From Metopolophium dirhodum (lineage: Eukaryota; Arthropoda; Insecta; Hemiptera; Aphididae): DNA of 64,000 bases. How positions within the stretch are numbered: position 1 is the stretch's first letter; the number at the start of each line of letters is the position of its first letter. Location: assembly GCF_019925205.1 (NCBI RefSeq), contig NC_083563.1, positions 6,696,001 through 6,760,000 of the forward strand, written 5' to 3'. Position numbers and translations under genes: made by a program. Below are positions 24,550 to 36,263 of this stretch, in pieces. The notes beneath the pieces are model-generated. The model was not told where the DNA came from. It saw nothing but the letters and a program-made list of their open reading frames with translations, and ran no database searches.

Positions 24550-27500
24550 TTACCTAAATTTATTCATCAAGTCTAATATACTATAGCATAGTTCACACAC
24601 TTCACGATCGACTGACTTATCAAAAGCAATTGTTTGAAGAATGTTAACACCATTTTCGTTATTGAGCATGTCACAGTATTTTTTACCTAAAAATGTTATA
24701 ATTATTATACATATAAAAAAAAATAAAAAAAATTGTTTACATTTTGGTGCAAGTTTAGTACAAATATATATAAAATACACTAACCATTTTTAGTACAAAC
24801 ATGAAGTATGGCCCATGCAGCCCAAAGCTGAACCTGTGGTGTATTGATTGATTTCAGTAGCCCAATAAAAGGCTGGAAAGATCTGTATGCAACCATTTCT
24901 CCCTCAGGTGGCACCCAGTGCTTTACAGTATATCGTAGTTCTTCTAACACTTCAGCTTTATTATTCACAGTGTACATTTCCCAACTAGGTTCACATGCTA
25001 AATGAGCAATTATTCCAGCTGCAAAATAGCTTACATCAATTTGTACAGATCGCAACAAACGTCTGCAATAAATAATTTATATTATATAATTAGTAATGAC
25101 ATGAATACATGTACAAAGTAAATTAAATCTACTACAGTACCTTAGAGTGGGAATAATATCATTGCTAAATAGCATATTTCTCAAATGTGGTACTTCAGCA
25201 ATATTATTTACTAAACCAAGTACTTTAGTTTCTACAGTACTATCACCAATAAACGTATTTAATATATTCATATATAATGCTAACCCTCCTTCATCAATGA
25301 AAACTTTACATGTCGTAGGGGATTCATCTTAAAAATAAAAGTAATGTTAATCAATTAAGTGTTTACTTCAATTTTTATATTGAATTGAAGTTAAATTATT
25401 ATGTAAGACATATAGACTTCTTTTACTTTCTTATTCCTGTTATCAATGGAAATTATATTAATACATCTTTCATAATATGCATACATAAATTTAATGTATT
25501 CAAAAACATCATGTCATATTTTTAAATTATTATTACCAGTCAGGTTCCAAAGTGCGCTTAGTGTGAACTTCATAGTCACATCAACAATTCGAGTAGACAG
25601 TTTTTCAAATACTATTGATAACAATTTAGCCATATACCTTGGGTTAGATCCTAATTGAGATGTTTCAGATGTAGAAATTTTTGCAGCTACAAAATATAAA
25701 AAAATTTAAATCAAAAATAATTACTCAACTAGTCCATAAAAAAAAATAGTAAAAGCTTTACCTAATATACTGCAGATTGCAACACTCATGCGGTTCATGA
25801 CGTTATCATTAAAAAAATGTAAGGAATCCAAGACTAATTTTGCACATCTGAACTTATCCATTTTTACATCCTGATATTCACCAAAATTTAATATTATTAA
25901 AGGAAATTTTGATTAAATTTTACAAATTATACAATATATGGTTGTATACAGTCACAAAAGAGAAGGGACCTGATTTATGATTTTTTTTTAACTAGAATAT
26001 TGGAAATATCTTTCAACCATGAGAGGGTGGGGGAGTCAAATCAAAATGTGCAGGAACATTTTCGCATAACGAAATAGGCAACTGTTGCTACTAATAACTG
26101 ATGCATTTAATTACGTTACCATATAATTTAAAACATAATATCTACGACTCAATGTTTTTCATTAAAATAGACAAAATAGTTTTCTAATAGTCGTTTCATA
26201 TTATTATACTTCGGCTGTTTAAACAAATTACAAAAGTATAATGCACTCAAATGAAAATAATAATACCTAATAATATATTATGTATAGATGATTTAATATT
26301 ACTGAATAAATGGAAATCGTTAAGCTGTAATATTATTTCAAATATATAAGTAAAAACTGAAAAAAAGTTTATGTGGATGAAGCCATGTAATTCTCCCTGG
26401 TTAAAATAATTAAATAAATTCATTCATTTAAAAAATATCCAATATAAACACCACTTTAATATCGTTTAATGAGTTATGATATACATACCTGTAGTATACG
26501 ATCACTACATAATGTCAACAGCGTATTTTTCTGTAACTGGTTATGATTGGGAAAACGTTCCATGGCATCTAATGTTGCTTCCACTACTTTAGCCAAAACA
26601 CTAGGATGTATGTTTAAAGCTAGATCACTCTTGGTTAAATTATAAAGACAAGCAGTTGCTGCCATTTGTACTGGGAAACTGTCAGAAAGACAGTTCATCA
26701 CATTTAAAATTAACTAATACAACAAAAACCAAAATTACAAATAAAAAAAAAGTATTTAAAAATAATACAATGCTAATTATTGTAATTTAAATTACTTGGA
26801 TAATGTCAACTTTTGGGTAGTTATACTTTTCAGTCCATTTAAATAAGTGGTAAAGACATTTTTGAATATATGTTGGACGTTTTTTATAACGTTTCAAGCC
26901 AGTTAATAATTGCTCTTCTGTCACAACACCGGTAACCTAAACACATTAATATGAAATAATTTATTTTTTTTATTTTAATTTATTAAAACGATGAAGTGTT
27001 GAATTAATAAATCATAGTTTATTATTAATATATACATAATATAATATATTTAAATAATACTAACTACTAAGTCTCGATTATATAATGGATGAGTGGGAAC
27101 TGTGAACATGGCCAAACCACAATCATCCATATGCATTAAGCCTAAAAATCTTAACTTTTTATGAGTAGTCAAAAAATCTTGCATGATTCTTGGACCAACA
27201 TTATCACTTCCTAAAAAATTTAATTCAAGTTTTAAACATTAAGTATAAATCGGTACAAATAATATACTCCCATGGTATAAGTATTAATCCTTAAATAAAT
27301 CAAAATATAAATTATTAAAATCCTTAGAATAGGTAGATCTATTAACTTTTACAAATAAATAAATTAAGGATACATATTAAGTGTACAAAAAATATGTGAT
27401 TGATAAACATACTTTGTTTCATACACAGTAAAATTAATGATATGGCCTTGCAAGTTAAGATAGTCTACAATACAATACATTAAAACTAACCAGATATATC

Positions 27501-29749
27501 CAATGAAACCAAATTGGGTAACCAATCAGGATCAGTCAAGAATTGTAACCAAGGTGTATCACAGCTAAAATTCTCAAACGGATGAGAATATTTTTCAGAT
27601 GATAAATCCAAATGTGTTAACGATGTCATACATTTAAGTGGACTAAAGGCAATCAAATGCATTGTAGCTTCCTATGATAAAATTAACCAAAAATCATGAT
27701 TTTATAATTAAACTTTATACACTCATACACAGTGAAACTTCCATAAAACAAACTTCTATTTAACAACATTTTCTGTTTGCCAAATTATTTTTATGAACCA
27801 AACCAAATTAGAACTAAATGTATTTAATTATATTTAATAAAGTTCACTATAATAGAAATTTTATTTATTGCCCACGAGACTTTGTAGTATACAAGTTTCA
27901 CTGTACATATGTTATACAAACAAATATATTATTAAGTATTCATAAATCATATATTATATACCTACTAATTATATGAATATATAATATATATTTTGTAAAT
28001 TAAAATTTGAAAATCTTTTTTTACTTATTAGTTATTACTATCTTAATTATTGTAGTAAATTGTTTATAAAACCTTGGATAACACTTGTTTGTTACAAAAC
28101 TATTATTTTTCTTCTTAAACTATGTTAATAAAAACAATTTGTTTTTACCTTTAAATTGTACACGCTTAATTTTTTTAATTGGTTTTTCTTCTTTCCCAAG
28201 GGTGAAAGTGTGTCAACTTTTGTATTAGAAATATCTAATGACTCCAAATGAGGCAAATCTTCAACCACAGCAATTAAATTGTTGGTACTAAACTCAGTAT
28301 TACTTACATCAAGTGAACGTAGGTTTTTTAATTTTGATAATGAGACAGCTACACAAAATTTCAAGTCACTAAAAAACATATAATAGCTAATAAATAATGG
28401 ATAATAATTTGTGATAACAAAATGAACACCTACTTAAAATTTTTTTCGCTATAGGTATAGGTAAAAAATTATTAAATTAAATTATCAATTATTCTTTTAA
28501 TATTAAACTAAACATGTATTAAAGCCTTTAACCAAAAACTTACTAAGAATCACTAATGAATGAACTATTGGAGACACATAGTGATTCTAAATTCTGTGTC
28601 GTCCATTCACCTAATAAACCAACGAGTTCATTTACTGGACAGTCCAAACCATAAACTTTTAGTTTTTTTATTTTATGCTTTCTTAACGTTCTTAGTCCTT
28701 TTGTAGTCAAATTTTTTGTTTTTGGTAGTGTGACATGCCTAAAAATATAAAATTATTACAATATATAATAATTATAATATGATAATTACATAAAAATAAT
28801 ACTAGGTAATAAATTTGATTTGAAATAGACAGCTAAATATTTTAATATTTTTTAAATATGTAACACATTTTTTGTTTTTGATCATTTTTAATGTTTATTA
28901 GGTATTAAATATAACATCAGTGATCATTTCTTATCATGAATAATTCAAATATTATAAAAGATTAGGTACCTATAGATACAAATTAACTGTTGGCAACAAA
29001 TTAATATATATAATAGGTATTATTACAACAAAATTAGCCATTATACTTACCGTCTTGACAAATTTTAGTAGATACCTAAGTGGCTAATGCCGAGTTGCAT
29101 TAAAAATTTATTAATTTAATGGTCCATTCATGGGCCATTAAATCATGTTGAAGGGACCATTAGCTCACAATGATTTGTTAAATGTTTAGTGATTGTTCTT
29201 GCAAACCAGCATAAGTGTGTTACCTTTACTTAATAAACTAAAAAGTGCCTAATGTCGAAACAGAAAGAATTTTACTTTGTATAAATAAATTAAATTAGTT
29301 AACTAGGTACTATTACATTGAAAAATTCAATATTATTTTATAAACCAATACAATAAAAGGTCTGTTTAAAAAGTAGTATCTTTTCTCATTTATTAACAAC
29401 AGAGGGTATTCATAAATTAGTAGGAATTAGTAGGTAGCTATAATTATTTATTTCGCTGTACTTATAGTGAAAAAAACAAAAAACTATCAACAAACCTCAA
29501 ATAGACATTTTTATGGCTGAATAGTGATAGTGTTTCATCATTAAGTTTATTCCGTACACTAAGTTTTGTCAACAACATCTCTGACACCTCCATTGGCAAG
29601 TATACATTGCTGTCCCAGAACATATACTTAGGTTCAGAAGGCTGCAGGTCAGTTTCACTTATATCTTGTTCTGCCATGTAAAATTGTTCAATGTTGTCGC
29701 AGACATAGTCAATGCACAAATCCTTCAGTGTTTCAGGATTGGCGTACAT
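24550..29749 (-). CDS. ZYG11B: ZYG11-family CUL2 ubiquitin ligase substrate receptor
   Basis: Twelve coding exons with matching phases give 740 aa: 29749-29496, 28738-28544, 28368-28149, 27671-27491, 27210-27065, 26936-26796, 26713-26489, 25870-25762, 25686-25537, 25327-25141, 25062-24785 and 24686-24550. Length fits vertebrate ZYG11B (about 744 aa). The N-terminus (ETLKDLCIDYVCDNIEQF) fits the cullin-2-binding box region. Leucine-rich repeats follow at about residues 85-330 (LRSLDVSN, LESLDISN, LTHLDLSS, LVSLDISG). An armadillo-like C-terminal half carries RILQDVKMDKFRCAKLV, LSALWNLTDESPTTC, VSYFAAGIIAHLA and EMVAYRSFQPF. ZYG11 and ZER1 proteins recruit substrates, notably proteins with an N-terminal glycine degron, to CUL2-RING ligases. 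The motifs look closer to ZYG11B than to ZER1, which is my judgement without an alignment. The start ATG is the first in frame; 5' UTR exons were not resolved. The last codon is followed by a possible donor (AGGTAAGC), so a longer isoform cannot be excluded. Confidence 0.93.
27730..27903. mobile_element. MITE in a ZYG11-family intron
   Basis: CAGTGAAACTT and AAGTTTCACTG are exact 11-bp terminal inverted repeats 174 bp apart. The ends resemble Tc1/mariner or pogo-type MITEs. TA follows the right end, but the left flank is CA, so a TA target duplication is not clear. It lies between the third and fourth coding exons. Confidence 0.55.
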
Positions 29750-32700
29750 TACGGATAGAAAAATCTCTTGTAGTTTAAATATAAAAAATAATAACAATCA
29801 CAAAAAAATTAATATAGTACGATGCTATGTTAAGCCCTTAATGTTAACCGATGAGTTCTCAAAAGTTAATACGAAAGTTACATTATTATACTATAAAAGT
29901 CAGCTGATTTAACATGTTCGACGAAGACTGAAGACTGAATAACAGTTAACAATATTTTGATCGTTTAATAGGTATTGTGTAGTATTATCACTATTCTGTG
30001 ATATTATTATCTTTTCGGGAAATGCATTCATAGATATTATCACGGACCATGGCTTTATCTTAAGCCATGTCACGGGCTAAGATATAGAACTGGAATCGAC
30101 ATGGTCGAGGGGTAGTGGTAGTAGGCTGGTCGTCAAATGTTTCTAATGGTACAGGTGTTGTTGCTAGCGCATTCTTGTTGAGTTCATTGGCAACGTACTA
30201 AAATAATTATTTTTAAATATTAATATATTATTATAAATTATAATCTATTATTAAAATTGTATTTTTAGTAACCTAAACCTATAGTGGCTACTGGCTAGTA
30301 TATTTTGTAGACGTGCCATCGCCCATCAGGCTTAACTTAAAGTCTTAACTGTAAATTGATTTAACTGTGCTTCACATGTTCAAAGTTCGTGACTGATTTT
30401 TATTTAGGAACGAAATTGTACGGAAAATAAATAGGAATTCAGTTGGAGAGGCTTATATGTCTGTGCTGAGCATTTTTCTATTGCAGATGTGATTACTACT
30501 TATAATGGACCTAATGATTTGTAAAAAGTAAAATAAAGTATTTAACATAATTTATTTTTTTATTTTCATAAAATATACACAGTTGGTTATTTATATTTAT
30601 CTATACATATAATATTTTTTAAAATAAAGTTTGATTTAGTAAACCAATATTTTAGCAAGCCGTTATACCTGGTAATAATACCAATCAGTAAAAGTGTGGT
30701 CTTGAAGTATTAAGTCATGGTAATAGTTAGATATTATTGTCTTAAGTCATAAAAAAATCTTAAATTTTAAATACATTGCATTGAATATCACACAAATACA
30801 TTATTAATCCTATTAGTACCATCTCTAACCACATAAAGTCACTCATGTGAAATCACAACATTTTTCAACTTTTAAATTGGTTTAGACATTTTTACTTCAG
30901 TAATTTGTACTAAGCATCAAACAAATATACCTGTACTTTTTAAAATAATTAATGTTAATTTATTTGTAATTATTTTAAAGAAAACATCAAATTAAATAAT
31001 TGTAGAACCAGTGTACTATGAATATTATGAAAATTGAGTATTGTCTAATTCCTAACACAGATAGCGCTAAGTACTACGCATGTACCTCTAGAAATATTTG
31101 GGTATCACTGATAATGTTTTCGATACCAGTCCTGTATGTCATGGAATGTGTATATTAAAGAACAGATAGGCCACGGACTGAGATATAATTATAATTAGTC
31201 CGTGAGATAGTCCATTTATAATTATCACACGGGCATAATGGATTTATAAATCCACTTCGCACACGGGAATGCCGTGGGATACCACTTACCTAGCACACAG
31301 TGTAAAAAACGGATGCCAAAATGACTTGAAAATGTACGGCAATCCAGGAGTTCGGAAATCTCTCAACAGAGTACGCCACTATTCGCCCGGGGGGCCTATT
31401 TTATTTCAAGTTTAATGCGTAAATGCACTATCAAATATTTAAAATGTAAATAATATAATGTTCATAAGATTAATATAAAATAGATGGAATATATTATTAT
31501 TATTTTATAGATATAAACCAAGCTAATACTATAATATTATACTACGTTATTATGTTAAATTGAAATAGGTATATAAGCAGTTATTGAACATTAAATTGAA
31601 CAAATAAATACAATTTTAACCATTAGTTTATTTATTTGTCAATAAGTTATTGATATATTTTAATATAATTATAATTATATGTTTTCGATAGTTAGTTCAC
31701 CGGTCAAATTATAGAAGTTCGATACGCAACCTGTATAATATCTTAAATCGTGTTTGCTGACATAAATTATATAAATTATCACGATAAAAAATATTTGTAA
31801 ATATTGCCATATCTGCATGACTGCATAATATTATGGTATATTATTTAATATTTATTTATTTATTTATTTATTTATATTAAATACGGGACGAGCCCAATTA
31901 CATTGTTTTGCATTGCATGGCCGCTATTATAGTTGTCATTGATATTTTGAAGAGAGTATAATATACTATATAATAATAGTTAGTTAGCAGCTAACTAGTA
32001 TAATATAGTTACTTTACAATAGTGAATCCAAAATGTTACTTCAAAAATGTTATTATTTAAAAAAAACGTTTGATAATTTTTTTAACGGAATATTATTTTG
32101 TGACTGTATAACATACGCTGGAACGTATAGCTGTAGTTAATTTAGGTATTTTAGATAGCATATATTACATCGCTCTAATATACTTATATAGTTATATACA
32201 TAGGACTGATGAATAAAAAAAACTCAAAATATCTACGCACATATAAAATAATTTTTCACGAGCAAAGCCGTTCGGCTTTTTGAAGGGTTAAATAGGTACT
32301 TAAATCTGATTAGTTGCGTGCTTATTAAATTACAATATTCATTGCTTAGTTGCATCTTTGCCTTAAATTCATAAATAAGCGTATACCCTATAATTTTTTT
32401 ACGAAAACACCACTGCCTATAACAGGGGCGGGCGGATCTAGAGTAAGGAAACTCTGGGTCAGGACACTTATTAAAACCAGTAAGAAATCTATATTTGTGA
32501 ACTAGGTACCTATATAAAACAAAAAAATAATTTATACAGTATGTATGTGTTTATTTGAGGGTTCAAGTGTCCAACTACCCAAGATCTGAAAAGAGGCTAA
32601 TTTGATCGGCAAATATTAACTGTGGGTCAGCTGACCTCCTGAGCTCCCCCCTGGCCTATAATCTAAATTAGACAAATTAAGAGCATATATATGTACAAAT

Positions 32701-33175
32701 TTGGAAAATTTTGATATTAAATATAATACAAGTTTATACAACATAATATAAAAACAATAAAAAAAACCCGTTTCCTGCATAAAAAAATATATTATTTTCC
32801 GAATGTCTTCCACAGACTATATAGTCTGCGTGTCTACGGTCAACCTATATAATATATTATCGATTACATTTACGTAATTTACCAAAATAGATCTATTTTG
32901 TCTTGTTATTTACTAGGTATCTGGCTGATAACATCGCAACGCGTGTAGGATTGTAGGAAGTAAACTTCAGTTAAGTTTTTTGTCATAATTTATCGCATTC
33001 TTACCGTTGGTTGATTATGTTGCAATTCATTTTTCAAGTCTTTATCAATTATTTAAAACTATATTTTTATATATTTTTTTCATATAAATATTATAATTTT
33101 AATTAATTGATAAAGACTTTAAATATGTTATTGAGAACGATTTTTCGAGCGACGTTATCGTTCATCTTAATTTTA
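29750..33175. other. Intergenic region with element fragments
   Basis: It should contain the promoter of the minus-strand ZYG11-family gene; no core motif stands out. From about 30070 (CACGGGCTAAGATATAG, CTGGAATCGACATGGTCG) and near 31182 (CCACGGACTGAGATATAA) lie end-like fragments related to the TIR element at 53175-53456. On the minus strand 30197-30057 is a short open frame after a possible acceptor. Near 32430-32650 is a GC-richer worn repeat. No firm gene. Confidence 0.4.
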
Positions 33176-33512
33176 GATACCGAGCGGAACGATTAATGTA
33201 TTGATTTTACAATGATGTGTGTTTTTTTGAAATTTTTTTAAAATGTCTGCCATTACATTTTAGGGCAGTTTTTTTTCTATAATTGTTAATTAAATTTTAT
33301 TTGTTGGGTAAAAATGCGTGAAAATGTATAATATTATTACCATAGGAGTTGAAAAATATTAAAAATACTTAACCACAATTTTTTTTATAAGCATCAACAA
33401 AATTTATCAAACTTAAAATTTAATAATTATTTTGTAAATAAAAATTTATAAAATGTTCAACTTTTATATCTAAATTCTAAGGATTGAAAATTTAAACAAG
33501 GTTCCACGTAAA
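33176..33512 (-). repeat. Partial inverted copy of the GTCCGTAAACAGCTC family
   Basis: It begins with the family's right end in reverse (GATACCGAGCGGAACGATTA, then TTTTACAATGATGTGTG) and runs to TTCCACGTAAAACTACTT. The second half is missing. It sits about 300 bp from a plus-strand copy, giving an inverted pair. Confidence 0.55.
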
Positions 33513-33813
33513 ACTACTTGAGGATGCAGCAACAGTGTACACCGAACTTCAGCCCTTGCCCCTTGCGTTGGTGTATAGTATCGCCGAGTATACCTATACT
33601 GCTCGCCGCAGTATGAGCTAGAAAACCAAATTTGCGCCCCCTCATCCAATTTTTTTCAAATACCATGCTCATTATTTTTAAAAAAAACTGCTCTGTTGAC
33701 AAGTGTATATTTATTTTATTATATAAATATCTTTTATTATTATAGACATTGCTTTATTATGTATTATATAATTAAATAATAATAACAGACTAAAAAAAAT
33801 AATTTTAAAAAAA

Positions 33814-35815
33814 GGTGGGCGAGTGGATGTTGCTCTGCTGTACAGAAGGTTACAAGTGGTGCACTTTAATGTATGGTGTTAAATTTGAATTCAATGATAT
33901 AATATTATTATATAAGAAAAACGATTCTGAGCGAAGACGGTAAGTCAGCCTATGATATTACAAAGTATATTTGATGATATTGTGAATAATGTAATTTATA
34001 TATAACTTATTTCGTTGGAACCTTGTTTTAAATGTTCAATCCTTATAGCTATAAAAGTTGAACATTTTATAAATTTTTAACTACAAAATAATTATTAAAT
34101 TTTGTCAAAATTTGAACTTTAAATGCTTATAAAAAAAAATTGTGTCAATTTATTTTTAATATTTTTCAACTGCTATTGTACAAGGAGTCTTGTATTGACA
34201 ATTATAGAAAAAAAAATAAAAAAATTTGAAGCTCACAATGTCCGTAAACAGCTCAAAAAGAGTCTAAATATTTTCAAAATGTTATGGTGTATATTAAATG
34301 AAAATATAAACATTCAGTGACATTTTTATGTATCTACAGTTATTCGTTTTTGAATTACAACAAAATAACAAAATCGCTACATGAGAAATCGAGTGAATAA
34401 TCAATCTTATAAAAATATGAACTTCAAACGCTCATAAAAATTTGATTTGATTTGCTTGTAGACATTTTTTTTTTTTTGATAACGATAGACAATCTTATAA
34501 GGAATCTTGTATTACATTTTCTAATCTTAGATTTAAATAGAACATTTTTTATGAATTTCTAACTCAAAATAATTTGCACATTTTCGTGAATTTTCGATTT
34601 TCAAAATGAGATTTTACATTGGGTTTACGCTCCTAAAATAACCCGAAAACTAAATAAAAGTTATAACTTATTTATTAAATATTAGTTCATAAGAAAAAAT
34701 TGTTATGATATGTTTTAATGAATTATTTATCTATATAGAATTTTAATGAATTATCTATATAGAAGTATTGAAGATAACAAAATGCGTTGTGTTTAATGTA
34801 TTTTAAGTTCAATTTAGTAAATGCGGCAAACGTGTTTACTGTATTAGGGATTAACAAGCCCGGATTAAAGATCAGTTGGTCCCCTGGACACCATATACTT
34901 AGTGGCCCCCCTTTCAACTTTAACTTCAAAATAATTGTATCATTACATATTAACTACTTTATATTATTTAGGTATTATATAATTTTTTACTATATCAAAA
35001 ATATACAGAGTGTATCTTATGTCATTGTACGCGGGTTTTTTTTTTAACAATTATGGATCGATGATATGGAGTTTCGTTAAAATAAAAAAGACGTGTTTCT
35101 TAATTTTTAACAGGCAATTTTTTTTATAACATTTTCAACATTTTTAAACACGCAGTTGAACCAATAATAAAATCGACTTTATTTTTCAAATGTTTACCAC
35201 TATATTTTTTGATGGATTCCGGTAAAGCTTTTTTTCTGAACATTTTGACAGTCAAATAATCAATTTTGGTTCGCTAGATTATTAACTATGGTTCTCTAAA
35301 GTTTAGTATAATATGCATTAATACTTTTAATTGAAATACATAATTTACAAGAGCTAAATAATTTTTTTTTTTTTGAAAACTATTGGACGCGTTAAAAGAA
35401 TATATTTTGGGAAAAAAGATGGGTCCCGGGACCGTGCCCCACTTGCCCCCCCCCCCTTAATCCGGACTTGGGGATAAATGAATGTTTTTCGAGCGAAGCG
35501 AAAAAAAATTTTTTAGGTTACCTTCATACATATTTTATTAGTGTGTATACCCATAAAAATATTTACCAATACACCACTGAATATTTGAAATTTAAATGCT
35601 TATAAAAAAATTGTGACGATGGATTTTTAATTTTTTTCATCTGCCTTTGAAACAATATACTAGGAGCATTCTATTAAATTTTCAAGCTTTTTTAACAACA
35701 AATAAAATTGTATTGATATTTATAGAAAAAAAAATTTAAAAAACTGGAAACTGAAAATGTCCGTAAACAGCTCAAAATTAGTCAAAATATTTGGAAAATA
35801 TTCAGTAAAAATTAG
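33814..35815 (+). repeat. GTCCGTAAACAGCTC family copy split by a later insertion
   Basis: Left part 33814 to about 34640 starts GGTGGGCGAGTGGATGTTGC and carries TGTCCGTAAACAGCTC near 34239. The right part, about 35577-35815, resumes family sequence (TTTAAATGCTTATAAAAAAA ... GTCCGTAAACAGCTC). Between them lie roughly 900 bp that include the element at 34857-35470. Confidence 0.6.
34857..35470. mobile_element. TIR element nested in an older repeat
   Basis: The ends AAGCCCGGATTAA and TTAATCCGGACTT are inverted repeats with one mismatch, about 610 bp apart. Near the right end is GGGTCCCGGGACCGTGCCCC and a C run. It has no coding frame with recognisable motifs. Its position inside a repeat-family copy shows it arrived later. 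Confidence 0.55.
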
Positions 35816-36263
35816 GTACTTTTAGGTACCTCAAAACCTGCATATTTTGTTATTTTGTTAATTTTAATATTTTATTTAGTTTAATAGGATTTCAGTATTT
35901 ATTTTGTTTTTCGTTTTTTTTTTTTTGATAGAGAAAGCAAATACCACGGTAATAATATAATAAGTACATAACTTAATATGATAACTGACGCCACCACAGA
36001 ATACCTATAGATGATAACATGAAAACCAAAAAAAAATTTATTCTGTGATAACACTGTCGGATAGTTGCAACTTGCAGAGTGATAACGTCAGTTTTAAAAT
36101 TTTTATATTTAATTAAGCAAAATTTCGAGTTTAAGATTAATAGTTATTGAGATTTTGTAAATAATTCTTATATTAATTTGTTCAAATTTATTCAAGTGAT
36201 ATTTTTATTTTTAAAAATTACATCACTACCTACCTAACGCTTCAAAATACAATACAATAAACC

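Noticed and set aside
33514..33702. 62-codon minus-strand frame
   Set aside because: It sits between two repeat-family copies and has no motif or splice support.
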